Below, one piece after another: positions 34,079 through 46,327 of a stretch of 64,000 nt of DNA. The DNA comes from Morinoia aosen (taxonomy: Eukaryota; Arthropoda; Malacostraca; Amphipoda; Talitridae), in NCBI GenBank assembly GCA_030386875.1, contig CM059566.1, positions 40,956,068 to 41,020,067 of the forward strand, read 5' to 3'. The notes under the pieces are model-generated. The model was not told the origin of the DNA, ran no database searches, and worked only from the letters and a program-made list of their open reading frames with translations. Position 1 is the first letter of the stretch, and the number at the start of each line of letters is the position of its first letter. The position numbers were made by a program, and so were the translations under genes.

Positions 34079-34130
34079 AGAATGTGAATCACTCTGATGT
34101 GGGCCAGACCTGATGTGCAGTGTGAAGCTC

Positions 34131-35275
34131 ATGCAAATACCAGTAGAGATAAAGAAATACGTATTGGGTACATGCAAGCGTCAGAATAAAAAAAGGAATG
34201 CGTATTGAGTACATGCAAGCATCAGAATAACTAAGGAATAAGTATTAGGTACATGCAAGTAACAGTAGAGATAAAGAAATACGTATTGGGTACATGCAAG
34301 TACCAGTAGAGATAAAGAAATACGTATTGGGTACATGCAATTACCAGTAGAGATGAAGAAATACGTATTGGGTACATGCAAGTACTAGAATAAATAAATA
34401 AATGCGTATTGGGTACATGCAAGTACCAGAATAAATAAATAAATGCGTATTGGGTGCATGCAAGTACCAGAATAAATAAAGAAATACGTATTGGGTACAT
34501 GCAAGTACCAGAATAAATAAATAAATGCGTATTGGGTGCATGCAAGTACCAGAATAAATAAATAAATGCGTATTGGGTACATGCAAGTACCAGAATAAAT
34601 AAATAAATGCGTATTGGGTACATGCAAGTACCAGAATAAATAAAGAAATACGTATGGGTACATGCAAGTACCAGAATAAATAAAGAAATACGTATGGGTA
34701 CATGCAAGTACCAGAATAAATGAATAAATGCGTATTGGGTACATGCCAGTACCAGAATAAATAAATAAATGCGGATTGGGTACATGCAAGTACCAGAATA
34801 AATAAAGAAATACGTATTGGGTACATGCAAGTACCAGAATAAATAAATAAATGCGTATTGGGTACATGCAAGTACCAGAATAAATAAAGAAATACGTATT
34901 GGGTACATGCAAGTACCATAATAAATAAATAAATGCGTATTGGGTACATGCAAGTACCAGAATAAATGAATAAATGCGTATTGGGTACATGCCAGTACCA
35001 GAATAAATAAATAAATGCGTATTGGGTACATGCAAGTACCAGAATAAATAAAGAAATACGTATTGGGTACATGCAAGTACCAGAATAAATAAAGAAATAC
35101 GTATTGGGTACATGCAAGTACCAGAATAAATAAAGAAATACGTATTGGGTACATGCAAGTACCAGAATATATAAAGAAATACGTATTGGGGACATGCAAG
35201 TACCAGAATAACTAAAGAAATACGTATTGGGGACATGCATATACCAAAATAAATAAAAAAATACGTATTAGGTAC
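34131..35275. repeat. 41-bp minisatellite, about 28 copies
   Basis: The unit contains TGCGTATTGGGTACATGCAA and GTACCAGAATAAATAAA. Variants with GAAATACG and AAATGCG alternate in blocks. The unit has no stop on the minus strand and 41 is not a multiple of three, so all three minus frames remain open for about 900-970 bases. These are not genes. Confidence 0.97.
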
Positions 35276-35659
35276 AAAAAACACTTTTGCTCTAGGAAAT
35301 TATGTTTACTTCGAGCTATCGAATAAGAAAAGATTTTTTCGATGAGTTTTGTTGACGTTGAGTTCACCAAGACTCTGCACGTGAGGTACTTGGATACATC
35401 AGATGCATCAAGACTCAGTAAATGAGGGTTTTTAAACGTGAAATACTTCAAAACTCTAAATTATTTATGGCATTGAATTTACCATAACTCAATCTACGCT
35501 AGGTTGGGAGCATCAAATACGTCTCAGAACCAATGATCATTGAAAATTTTAGGGCATTAAAAGCATCAAAAGCCAGTGTCTTTCTTCAGGTACATCGAAC
35601 CCCGATGAAACTCTCGAGATTATTAAAAAGCTTGCTGTTGCAACCCTGGTACGACTTGA
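35276..35659. other. unique sequence
   Basis: No gene recognised. Words like ATCAGATGCATCAAGACTC recur loosely. Confidence 0.4.
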
Positions 35660-35895
35660 AAAGTCTCTAAGTCATCACTAGAAAGCCCTTAAACCATCAT
35701 CAAAAACCACCAATGCACCACTAAAAGGCACTACGTCACCCCTAAGACTCCATTGAACCATCAATTAGCCAACACTAATCATCACTAAAAAGCCACTAAC
35801 CCCCACTAAAACGCCACTAAACATAACTAAAAAGCCACCAAACCATCACTAAAAAGCTGCCAGACCATCACTAAAATGCCACTAAATAATAGCTG
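35660..35895. repeat. degenerate AACCATCACTAAAAAGCCAC repeat
   Basis: A diverged tandem repeat of about 21-30 bp, related to the start of the 64-bp array at 32180-32340. It ends with AAATGCCACTAAATAATAG, a piece shared with the 64-bp unit. Confidence 0.75.
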
Positions 35896-37560
35896 AGCGC
35901 AAAATTGACATCATTGTACAAAGTTCAGTGTTCTCAGTGCGCTGAAAGTCCGGCAACAGCTAACTGCCTCTGCTAATTTAAAACTTGCGTCTATTTCCGA
36001 ATCCTTGTGATGCCTTAGCTTAACGGGAGATGTTCAAGAATTGCTTTGCTTCAAAAGTCGTTTTGACTAATTCTCAGCAGTGATTCTGCATGAAGCCACC
36101 TGAGAATATTCGTAGTGTTCGAAGTAAAAGATTGGGGAAATGAATTTAATACAAATTTATTTCAAATTGTAAACTAGTTTAATTTATTATCATTTTCATA
36201 ATCTTGGAAATAGATTCTTACAACTTATTCTCTTCACAGATGAATATAAAATATTTATACAGTATTGATCGTTTCATCAGTAAGTATCGGTTTAATCATC
36301 ACTTTCAATAGCTCGCATAAAATGGCTGGCAAGAGAATGTGGTAATTCTAACGAACACACAACCATGTTTCAGCTTGCAAATAATCTACGGGTTTTACAA
36401 CCAGTATTTAAGTATCTATCCCTGACACCATTTGTGTGAAATAAGATCTTGATAAATATCTACGATGATAAAAACCAGTATTCAAGTATCAATTGTAGGC
36501 ACGATTACTGTACTAACAGACCTTGATAAGCATCTACTGAGCTTATCAACACTATTTGAATTTTTTTTATATCGTTGCTAGACAGCGAAATCCTGCCAAA
36601 ATCTACGGAGATACAAATAGAATTTAACTTATTTAGACAGCATTTTCAAAACATCAGATTTTGATACATGCCGACAAAGATCCTCATCAGTGTTTAACTC
36701 TTAGTCGACATCAATATTCTACAATATCTTGCTAAAGATCTCCAAAGATCACAACTGGGATGAAAGTGTTTTTTCTATTTTTTCTCTAACTCCTCTCACT
36801 CGCTGTTTGATTTTACTGGACAGTCAATTCATTCTAAATATGAACATAAACATGTGCAAAAATTTGATATGTAAACAAATTTAAACATGGACCTGCAAAC
36901 GAAAATCAATGTGAACATGAGTTTGAATATGAGCGGAATCATGAAATGAACGTTTGTGTCATGATATCCATGAATACGTTAACCTAAATGTGAATAACTA
37001 TCATGTAAAATGATTCACCTAAATAAAAAATAAAATGTTTGAGAAGGAAAAAACCTGTGTTCATTTTTTATGCCATTTAAACATATTCAATAATTATCCA
37101 CTCTCAAAGTGAAGAATCTATAGGAGCTTGTAACAACTTTGCTCATTAATGGCATAACAGAAATTTTCTTCCAAACAGTAACTCACAAGTTTCTCTGATA
37201 CATTTTGTGGTTAGTTCATCTTACTGAACTTGTCATCAATTTTATACTTAAAATAAAGTTTTATTTCATAATTCATGATTTTAGTGTGTTTTACGTTGTT
37301 ATATCCATACGTATGAATTTAGATTTATAAAATTAAATCCGCCGCTTAGGTTTCATTCTGGACACTGTTCGATTTTTTTGCATAATTTTACCGACTTTGA
37401 GGCGGGACTTTTATTCATAAAATGCATGCAAGATGAATCGCGCGACAATAATTTCTAACATGCGGGGGCTTTCCCGTCAAAAAATAATTCAAAATAGTTT
37501 GTGCTCTGAATTACTACAACATACACACGTCATCGCTAGTTTCTCATAAGAACACCACAA
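35896..37560. other. AT-rich unique sequence
   Basis: No gene recognised. 36370-36560 has loose repeats of AACCAGTATTYAAGTATC and CTTGATAARYATCTAC. 36840-36960 has AACATG-rich words. All are heavily decayed. Confidence 0.4.
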
Positions 37561-37690
37561 ATCGAATTCAACGGTAGCGAATGAAATGAATTCCCTATTG
37601 CGAACGCTCGGTGTAACTATTTTTTTCAATAATTCGACAATCACGCATGAAGTGAAGGCCTTACTGCGAACGCTCGGTGTAACTACTCTT
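37561..37690. repeat. two direct copies, about 70-75 bp apart
   Basis: TTGCGAACGCTCGGTGTAAC and CTGCGAACGCTCGGTGTAAC, each preceded by a GAATGAA/GAAGTGAA-type segment. Confidence 0.75.
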
Positions 37691-38334
37691 ACGTGCGCGT
37701 GCCCACTAACACACCAAATAGCATTAAGGTAAAAATCCGAAAATGTACAGAATTATAAATTAAAGAATAAATTGAAAATTTAGGAAAAATTAGGAAAAAC
37801 TTGAAATACTCAATGGAGATTGTGCGTGAGAGGAATTACTACCGCTGCAAAGCTACGGCCTGTTTGAGATCACTCCACTTTTTAAAAAAAAAAAAATACG
37901 GTGACTTTCATTTGAAATTGCAGTTGCGATCTGCAAGTATTAGCTTGAGAATCACGTGAGCAGATTCCATTTTGTGATGTACTATGCATCTTGAAAGGTG
38001 AATAATTCATAGGTCATTGCAGTGGTCCCATTTCTTACGTTCTAGTCTATTTCAATTAAAAATGAAAAGCATGAATTTACATGAAAAACGACACGAAAAA
38101 ATGACAACTCATTAGGGTCGAGGAGAGAAATAGCATGAAATAATTGACTTCGTGATGGGTCTACCGTATAAACAATTGTCAGCAAAGTATAAGCAATACT
38201 AATTTTCTTTTGTATACCTCTCAGCCTAGTAATTTTATCTGAGACTGAATTTTTGAATTGAATATAACCCTATAGTGTTTATTTGCGTTATCTATTTCGT
38301 TATCGTTTTCTGTTTTTCGTTAAGCTCAAAATTG
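37691..38334. other. AT-rich unique sequence
   Basis: No feature recognised beyond a short poly-A tract at about 37885. Confidence 0.4.
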
Positions 38335-38490
38335 ACTCTACATACACACACACACACGTACAAATATACATACATACGGACACACATAAACTTACCCCCA
38401 CACATACATTTATACATACACACGTACACACATAAACATACACCCACACATACATATATACATACATAAACATCCACACACGTACACAAG
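38335..38490. repeat. CA/CATA microsatellite
   Basis: ACACACAC, ATACATACATA and ACACACATAAACATACAC interspersed. Imperfect, about 150 bp. Confidence 0.93.
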
Positions 38491-39479
38491 GCAGCAGTCT
38501 CGAGAGGCTGCATGCTGAAGTCGATACCTACAGTGTTGGCTGACGCGCGCAAAAACAAAAGTACAATTCGCCTTCTTTCTTTTTACGCCGCAGGCTTCAG
38601 TTTGAGTCGTAGAGCATCGGGAGAGTCTAAAAATTTTGGTCCGAATTTGCATACGTGCAGGAGAGCTTCATGAATATCACGAGGAGGTTCCAAAACGGAT
38701 CAGAGTTTTCCAACAATTTCGGATGCAGTCAAGAGACTCCGACTTCATTTGTTTGTGTTGGTATGAGCAGCTGTGCACATTGACGTGTTCTCTGAGAAAA
38801 GAACGGAATCGAACACTTGTTTTTGCTTCATCGTCAAGAAAATGTGATGCTTACCTAATGTTGAAGTGGCTGTTGCGTTCTTGGGAGCTTACTTTGTCGT
38901 ATTTATTTGTAGTTCTTTTGATGCTCTTTAAAAGCGAAATGCTCTCCTGTTAATTTAAATGGATTTTTGGTGCCTTGAGGTAAAGTTGCTTTGAAACTGA
39001 ACTGAAATCGGTTTTTCAAATGACGTAAATGAATACTTCAAGGAGCTATTCATGTTTTCTTTTTTACATTTGCTTCTATATTTTTACCGTATAATTATTA
39101 AAATTAATTTTTAAAAAAATTGCTTCCGTAAGAACCTAAAAATAAGGATTTGTCACATTAGCACATCCGATGTTCAACGACAATCCAACACCTCTGTTAT
39201 GATTCTAATAACTTTGTTTAATTTATCCTTCAATTACCTCACCTGGAAACCCCTTTCTTAATGAACAAAGAATAATCCAAATGCATATAACTGCATAAAA
39301 TTGTAATCATTAATTGCTCCAAGAATTTGAAATAACTTATCACACGACATTTTAAATTTAAAAACCCTTCCCACACAAGCAAATGCACAATCCACATGTA
39401 TTTAATTAAAATTCGAACCACCAACTCCCCCAAGAATTTAACGTAATTTACCCTCTAGCATTTCAAAGTCAAAACCCTC
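38491..39479. other. unique sequence, no gene recognised
   Basis: A 105-codon plus frame (38636-38953) carries no known domain, and its last third is merely hydrophobic. 39230-39480 contains two diverged direct copies of a segment with AATCCAMATG and CTCCAAGAATTT. Confidence 0.35.
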
Positions 39480-39760
39480 ATCCAAGCGAGCAAGAGCAAA
39501 ATGTTCATACATCGACTTCCACTACGGAGACGGGAGACGATACCCTTCTCGGAAGCCACTGTCGCGTACGCCGAAGAATTAATCCCTAAAGACGAGTGGC
39601 CCAAAGCTCTAGGGCTACGTCGCCTAATCTCTAGTTTGGATTTATCTTAGGCCGTCCAATGAAGCTTAAGGAGACCGTGGGCATCTAATTACGGGCCAAG
39701 ATGGAGGCTATTACGTAGGAGCTAATAAGCATTTAGAGGGATTGACAGTAACAAAGAGCG
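39480..39760. promoter_or_regulatory. GC-richer single-copy island
   Basis: Sequence with GACGGGAGACGATACCC, GGGCATCTAATTACGGGCC and GAGGCTATTACGTAGGAG words. It is not protein-like in any frame. Compared with the AT-rich flanks it looks maintained, so a conserved non-coding element is possible. Confidence 0.25.
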
Positions 39761-39829
39761 CCTCTCTGGGAACTGACAAGCCCTCGGTATGGGTCGGGGG
39801 CTGCACGTTGGCTGTGTGGTGCACAACCT

Positions 39830-40437
39830 CATGCGGGGACCAGTCAGGGTTGAGCCTTGGGTGCCAGGTACAGGGACCAATCAAGGTTGAGCCTTGGGTG
39901 CCAGGTACAGGGACCAATCAGGGTTGAGCCTTGGGTGCCAGGTACAGGGACCAATCAGGGTTGAGCCTTGGGTGCCAGGTACACGGACCAATCAGGGTTG
40001 AGCCTTGGGTGCCAGGTACGGGCGGCCAATCAGGGTTGAGCCTTGGGTGCCAGGTACGGGGGGCCAATCAGGGTTGAGCCTTGGGTGCCAGGTACAGGGA
40101 CCAATCAGGGTTGAGCCTTGGGTCCCAGGTACAGGGACCAATCAGGATTGAGCCTTGGGTGCCAGGTACGGGCGGCCAATCAGGGTTGAGCCTTGGGTGT
40201 CAGGTACGGGTGGCCAATCAGGGTTGAGCCTTGGGTGCCAGGTACGGGGAGCCAATCAGGGTTGAGCCTTGGGTGCCAGGTACGAGGGGCCAATCAGGGT
40301 TGAGCCTTGGGTCCCAGGTACGCAACCTCATAAAAGGGACCAATAAGGGTTAAGCCTTAAATGCCAGGTTCAGAGGACCAATCAGGGCACAGGGGACCCA
40401 TATGTGTCAGGTACAGCGGACCAATCAGCGTTGAGCC
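39830..40437. repeat. 37-bp minisatellite with CCAAT box in each unit
   Basis: About 16 copies of a unit with GTTGAGCCTTGGGTGCCAGG and TACAGGGACCAATCAGG. Each unit carries CCAATCA, the NF-Y-type CCAAT-box sequence, at regular 37-bp spacing. The right edge decays at 40330-40437. Confidence 0.95.
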
Positions 40438-41034
40438 TCATAAGCTCGATCCATCTGTACGAAATAAAAGGCAGATATAATGTATGTTAACCTTCAACTC
40501 TAAGGTTCAATGGAGTTATCGGAGTTAATCATTACGTAAATTATTAAATGAATCCATTACGAATCCACTTCTGCAATATACGAAGTTTACCAATTAATAC
40601 TGAGCATTTGAAATTAAATACTGTTGACTAGCCATTTAGTTTTAATTTTGATTTACTCCCATAAAAGACACGTCAACTGGACTTTATGAATATGAGTAAA
40701 TGCGGTAGGAATAAATGAACCAAAAGCTACATCCCTGTTGCGCAAGTAATAGCTGCAAATAAGTAAGACATTGTAACACATTTCCTACATTTCTTTACGG
40801 ATTGCGCTGATCAGATAATTCTGTCCATAAGCTGCTTATAAATTGCACAGTAATAGAGCAAAACATGAATGAGCAAAGAAATAGTTGATCGAATTGAATT
40901 TTAGGTTACAATTATATTTATTAAATGATCATGATACGATGAATAAACACAATATAGCCCTCCAAATGTCCATTGCGTAGAGACAGCTCTATATATACAA
41001 TAGAATTTATCCTTAATTGAATGGTTGAGAAAAA
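40438..41034. other. AT-rich unique sequence
   Basis: No gene or element recognised. Confidence 0.4.
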
Positions 41035-43335
41035 ATGCCGAGATTATCAGAGATTTCAAGGGTGGCTGAGATCATCAAGGAGGTCAGGGGCAGCAGAGAC
41101 CATCAAGGAGGTCAGAGACCATCAAGGAGGTCATAGATCATCAAGGAGGTCAAGGGCAGCAGAGACCATCAAGGAGGTCATAGATCATCAAGGAGGTCAG
41201 GGGCAGCAGAGACCATCAAGGAGGTCAGAGATCATCAAGGAGGTCAGGGGCAGCAGAGACAATCAAGGAGGTCAGAGACCATCAAGAAGGTCAGAGACCA
41301 TCAAGAAGGTCAGAGAGCATTAAGGAGGTCAGAGACCATCAAGGAGGTCAGAGACGATCAAGGAGGTCAGAGACCATCAAGGAGGTCAGAGACCATCAAG
41401 GAGGTCAGAGACCATCAAGGAGGTCAGAGACCATCAAGGAGGTCAGAGACCATCAAGGAGGTCAGAGACTATCAAGGAGGTCAGAGACCACCAAGGAGGT
41501 CAGAGACCACCAAGGAGGCCAGAGACCATCAAGGAGGTCAGAGACCAACAAGGAGGTCAGAGACCATCAAGGAGGTCAGAGACCATCAAGGAGGCCGGAG
41601 ACCATTAAGGAGGTCAGAAACCATCAAGGAGGCCAGAGACCATCAAGGAGGTCAGAGACCCACCAAGGAGGCCAGAGACCACCAAGGAGGCCAGAGACCA
41701 TCAAGGAGGTCAGAGACCATCAAGGAGGCCGGAGACCATTAAGGAGGTCAGAAACCACCAAGGAGGTCAGAGACCATCAAGGAGGTCAGAGACCCACCAA
41801 GGAGGCCAGAGACCACCAAGGAGGCCAGAGACCATCAAGGAGGTCAGAGACCCACCAAGGAGGCCAGAGACCATCAAGGAGGTCAGAGACCATCAAGGAG
41901 GCCGGAGACCATTAAGGAGGTCAGAAACCACCAAGGAGGTCAGAGACCATCAAGGAGGTCAGAGACCCACCAAGGAGGCCAGAGACCACCAAGGAGGCCA
42001 GAGACCATCAAGGAGGTCAGAGACCATCAAGGAGGTCAGAGACCACCAAGGAGGTCAGAGACCCACCAAGGAGGCCAGAGACCATCAAGGAAGTCAGAGA
42101 CCACCAAGGAGGTCAGAGACCCACCAAGGAGGCCAGAGACCATCAAGGAAGTCAGAGACCACCAAGGAGGTCAGAGACCCACCAAGGAGGCCAGAGACCA
42201 TCAAGGAAGTCAGAGACCACCAAGGAGGTCAGAGACCCACCAAGGAGGCCAGAGACCATCAAGGAAGTCAGAGACCACCAAGGAGGTCAGAGACCCACCA
42301 AGGAGGCCAGAGACCATCAAGGAGGTCAGAGACCATCAAGGAGTCCAGAGACCACCAAGGAGGCCAGAGACCATCAAGGAAGTCAGAGACCCACCAAGGA
42401 GGCCAGAGAATACCAAGGAGGTCAGAGACCATCAAGGAGGTCAGAGACCATCAAGGAGGCCAGAGACCATCAAGGAGGCCAGAGACCATCAAGGAAGTCA
42501 GAGACCACCAAGGAGGCCAGAGACCATCAAGGAAGTCAGAGACCACCAAGGAGGCCAGAGACCATTAAGGAGGCCAGAGACCATCAAGGAGTCCAGAGAC
42601 CCACCAAGGAGGCCAGAGACCACCAAGGAGGCCAGAGACCATCAAGGAGGTCAGAGACCATCAAGGAGTCCAGAGACCCACCAAGGAGGCCAGAGACCAT
42701 CAAGGAGGTCAGAGACCATCAAGGGGGCCAGAGACCATCAAGGAGGTCAGAGACCATCAAGGAGGTCAGAGACCATCAAGGAGGCCAGAGACCCACCAAG
42801 GAGGCCAGAGACCATCAAGGAGGTCAGAGACCATCAAGGGGGCCAGAGACCATCAAGGAGGTCAGAGACCATCAAGGAGTCCAGAGACCACCAAGGAGGT
42901 CAGAGACCCACCAAGGAGGCCAGAGACCATCAAGGAAGTCAGAGACCACCAAGGAGGCCAGAGACCATTAAGGAGGCCAGAGACCATCAAGGAAGTCAGA
43001 GACCACCAAGGAGGCCAGAGACCATCAAGGAGGTCAGAGACCCACCAAGGAGGCCAGAGACCATCAAGGAGGTCAGAGACCATCAAGGAGGTCAGAGACC
43101 ATCAAGGAGGCCAGAGACCATCAAGGAGGTCAGAGACCATCAAGGAGGTCAGAGACCATCAAGGAGGCCAGAGACCACTAAAGAGGTCAGAGACCATCAA
43201 GGAGGTCAGAGACCATCAAGGAGGTCAGAGACCATCAAGGAGGTCAGAAACCATCAAGGAGGTCAGAAACCATCAAGGAGGTCAGAGACCCACCAAGGAG
43301 GTCAGAGACCCACCAAGGAGGTCAGAGACCATCAA
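41035..43335. repeat. 19-bp minisatellite, about 120 copies
   Basis: Unit GACCATCAAGGAGGTCAGA with variants GACCCACCAAGGAGGCCAGA, GGAGTCCAGA and GGAAGTCAGA. Blocks of 3-6 variants recur as higher-order repeats: around 42050-42300 one block containing CAAGGAAGTCAGAGACCACC repeats four times. The plus strand is purine-rich and most units contain AGGTCA. Weak open frames here are artefacts. Confidence 0.97.
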
Positions 43336-43480
43336 TCAGCGCCAGACAGTCTCTGCCCCCCCGCACTACAGGCAGGCCCCGACGCGGGCTTCAGGAATCC
43401 GTTCCGTGCCGTTAAGTGATTCCTGATGGCGGCCATTGACTTGCAGATGCCGATTGTGTCCTGCGACCTGCCGGCTTAAT
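43336..43480. promoter_or_regulatory. GC-rich single-copy island
   Basis: Between two repeats. It includes GCCCCGACGCGGGCTTC, GATGGCGGCCATTGACTTGC and CCTGCGACCTGCCGGC. Possible conserved non-coding DNA; no coding frame. Confidence 0.25.
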
Positions 43481-43481
43481 T

Positions 43482-43650
43482 TCTCAGCTGGCTTGCTTCG
43501 CTGGCTTGCTCCACTGGCTTGCCACACTGGACTGCTTTACTGGGCCGCTGGCTTGGTTCACTGGGTTTATTTCTCAGCTGGCTTGTTGCACTGGCTTGCT
43601 CCACTGGACCGCTGACTTGGTCCACTGGTTCGCTGCAAGGGACACCTGTT
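43482..43650. repeat. degenerate CACTGGCTTG repeat
   Basis: About 12 loose copies of a 10-20 bp module with CTGGCTTGCTCCACTGG and related words. The minus frame gives a Gln-Pro-Val-Glu-Gln-like periodic peptide from the repeat. Confidence 0.8.
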
Positions 43651-43744
43651 TTAATTACGCAACTTCTCGCTAATTCCACTGAGCAAAAGCCTGAGCCGAA
43701 TATCTGTGCCGCAGAGCCATCACTGTAACGACAACGTATCATCC

Positions 43745-44195
43745 TATTTAAAATCCGCAGCAGAAGCAGCAACATCATCAACATCAACAACAACACTATC
43801 AACAACAGCAGCAGCAGCAGCAACATCAGCAACAGCAGTAACGTCAACCACCAACAGCTGCAGCAACGTCATTAACAGCAACATTATTAACAGCAACATT
43901 ATTAACAGCAACATTATTAACAGTAACAACATCATCAACAGCGACATCATCAACAACAGCAGCAGCAACAGCAAAAACATCATTAACAGCAACATCATTA
44001 ACAGTAACAACATCTTCAACAGCGACATCATCAACAACAGCAGCAGCAACAGCAAAAACATCATTAACAGCAACATCATTAACAGTAACAACATCATCAA
44101 CAGCGACATCATCAACAACAGCAGCAGCAACAGCAAAAACATCATCAATAGCAACATCATCTACAGTAACAACATCATCAATGGCAACACCAACA
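43745..44195. repeat. CAGCAACA-type repeat with 81-bp higher-order unit
   Basis: AACATCATTAACAGCAACAT and ACAACAGCAGCAGCAACAGC blocks form three near-identical 81-bp units, preceded by simpler AACAGCAACATTATT units. The plus frame 43706-44431 stays open as an Asn/Ile/Ser-rich string, because 81 is a multiple of three. Minus frames are open too. About 75 non-repetitive codons follow to 44431, with no recognised domain, so a real low-complexity protein cannot be fully excluded. Confidence 0.9.
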
Positions 44196-44199
44196 GCGG

Positions 44200-45190
44200 C
44201 AGCAGCATACCTACAATTACCCATCAGCCAACATTAAAAGAAGCCGGACGAGAGGCTGTGTGGTACGACAAACAGGACGAATTTATTCCAACATTTTTTG
44301 TCGATGCATCTGTCATAGTGGGGGCAGAAATGGCGACGGCAACTAAAATCACGCATAAATGCCACTTTGAAAAATTTGAACAGTTATTTGCCTGTGTTGT
44401 TACAAGACTTCCGGAAAAAGGAAAGTCGTGAACTATGGAAGCAGCATTTCTTCGAGTGAAAGTAGTTCTAGACCAGCATTGTATCTATGTAAATATTAAA
44501 GCTGTAAAGTAAGAGCAGAAGTAACTGTTTCTTATAACTCTATGACAACGCATTGGATAAAGTTGGGAAATAAGAAAACTGGAGCAGTTTCTGAAATCCC
44601 AAGACTGGAACTCCGGCCTGAAAAACCAGGCCCCCTATTCTGACGTCTGTTCTTTTGCTGTTATTTTCACAGCGAAAGCCACGCTATTTCCTACGCATTT
44701 GGTAACAAGATTGTTCACACTGTTTGCTTTTTTAGCGAAACGCTCATCTTTTTCCAGTTTCCCTTCGATTTAAAACTTGCAGACAACGTCGGGCTGTGTA
44801 CCAGCTGTTCGAATTGGCGCTCGATCTTACCTACAAGAATTTCAGTGTTACGTTTTTCAGTAGTTGCAACGACAAGAAAACTTTCATTTGGAAAATTTAG
44901 CGATTTGCTTTTTTCCACGGGGCTGAAATTGCAGTGGAAGGTCTGGTGTTTGAAAACAGTGCGGGTTTGGCCGCGGGAATATTGCGATTTTTGGATCCCA
45001 TCATGAGATGCGTGCATGTTCATCTGGACGTGAACAAGCGAGGTGTAGTTGAAACTGAACGCGCAATACTCACCCAAAAGTGAGTATGTAATTTATACCA
45101 AACTAAAGACATTTGAACTGAACCATATTTCCAAGCCCAACTGGAAATGAGCATTCGATGTTTAGCTGGTAGTCGGTATTGCTCAACTGG
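44200..45190. other. unique sequence, no gene recognised
   Basis: The plus frame tail to 44431 and a 120-codon minus frame (44715-45077) have no familiar domain. A GGCCTGAAAAACCAGGCC hairpin occurs at about 44614. Confidence 0.35.
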
Positions 45191-45625
45191 AAATGATTGT
45201 AACAATGTCACATGCATTCTGACTCGCATGTAATGTGATTATAACATGCATTCTGACTCGCATGTAATGGGATTATAACATGCATTCTGACTCGCATGTA
45301 ATGCGATTATAACATGCATTCTGACTAGCATGTAATGCGATTATAACATGCATTCTGACTCGCATGTAATGTGATTGTAACATGCATTCTGACTCGCATG
45401 TAATGTGATTATAACATGCATTCTGACTCGCATGTAATGTGATTATAACATGCATTCTGACTCGCATGTAATGCGATTATAACATGCATTCTGACTCGCA
45501 TGTAACGCGATTATAACATGCATTCTGACTCGCATGTAACGCGATTATAACATGCATTCTGACTCGCATGTAATGTGATTATAACATGCATTCTGACTCG
45601 CATGTAATGCGATTATAACATTCAC
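45191..45625. repeat. 34-bp minisatellite, about 12.5 copies
   Basis: The unit contains AACATGCATTCTGACTCGCA and TGTAATGYGATTAT. Variation is mostly at the GTGATT/GCGATT position (a CpG-type change). ATGCAT recurs in each unit. Confidence 0.97.
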
Positions 45626-46169
45626 GTGGCATCATCACGACATATTTGTTTTTAAACGAAATATTTGCACCAAATTAGGACATGAACTTTACTCATCATG
45701 TTCTGCAATTACAATGTTGAGGGTATGTAAGAAAGTTAAAAAAATGAAAACAATTCAAGATAAGTCCGTGAAAACGAAGCATTATTTAACAAAATATTAA
45801 TCTGCAGACAACGCAAGCGTTAGAATTTTTATATCCCTCACTTAATGTATAAACTTCTAACAAACTAAATGGTTTAAGCAAAAACCTAGAGGGTAAGCAG
45901 TTAATCAAAAGATCTAACTTCAACCAAAATGATAAAAAAGTTAACCATAAAGTAAATGACATCAAAAAGTTTATTACTAGAATTTCCACAGTTTCGTTTA
46001 GAATATAAAATTAAAAAGCGATCTCACCAAGACCTAAATCATGATAGAGAACCACCACCTCACTCTCCTAACCTAACATTCAGTACAAGAACAGAAAAAC
46101 ATAAAAATTGGCGGAGGAATTTCAGCCTTGTGTCAAGCCTCAGAATTCCAGCTTCTCTATTTTAAACAC
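45626..46169. other. AT-rich unique sequence
   Basis: No feature recognised. Confidence 0.4.
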
Positions 46170-46327
46170 ACGTCTTTTCCTCCATGAGAAGAGAATTAGA
46201 GGCCGCACAGCAGTCTTAATTGTTCGGCTCTGTGTTCTATATTGGAAGGCTTAATAACAGCGGACAGTAAACAAGTCCACACTAAATTATACGACAAACA
46301 AAGGCGGCCGTCATTAAGGGCAGGATA
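46170..46327. promoter_or_regulatory. single-copy island upstream of a coding-like stretch
   Basis: Contains GCAGTCTTAATTGTTCGGC, CAGTAAACAAGTCC (forkhead-type) and GGCGGCCGTCATTAAGGGC. Regulatory function is inferred only from such words and from balanced composition. Confidence 0.22.

Noticed and set aside
34231-35284. Three open frames of about 300 codons on the minus strand
   Set aside because: All three frames of the same 41-bp repeat are open, which is not expected of a gene.
38335-38490. Telomere-like repeat
   Set aside because: It is an irregular CA/CATA microsatellite; no TTAGG or TTAGGG pattern exists there or at the window edges.
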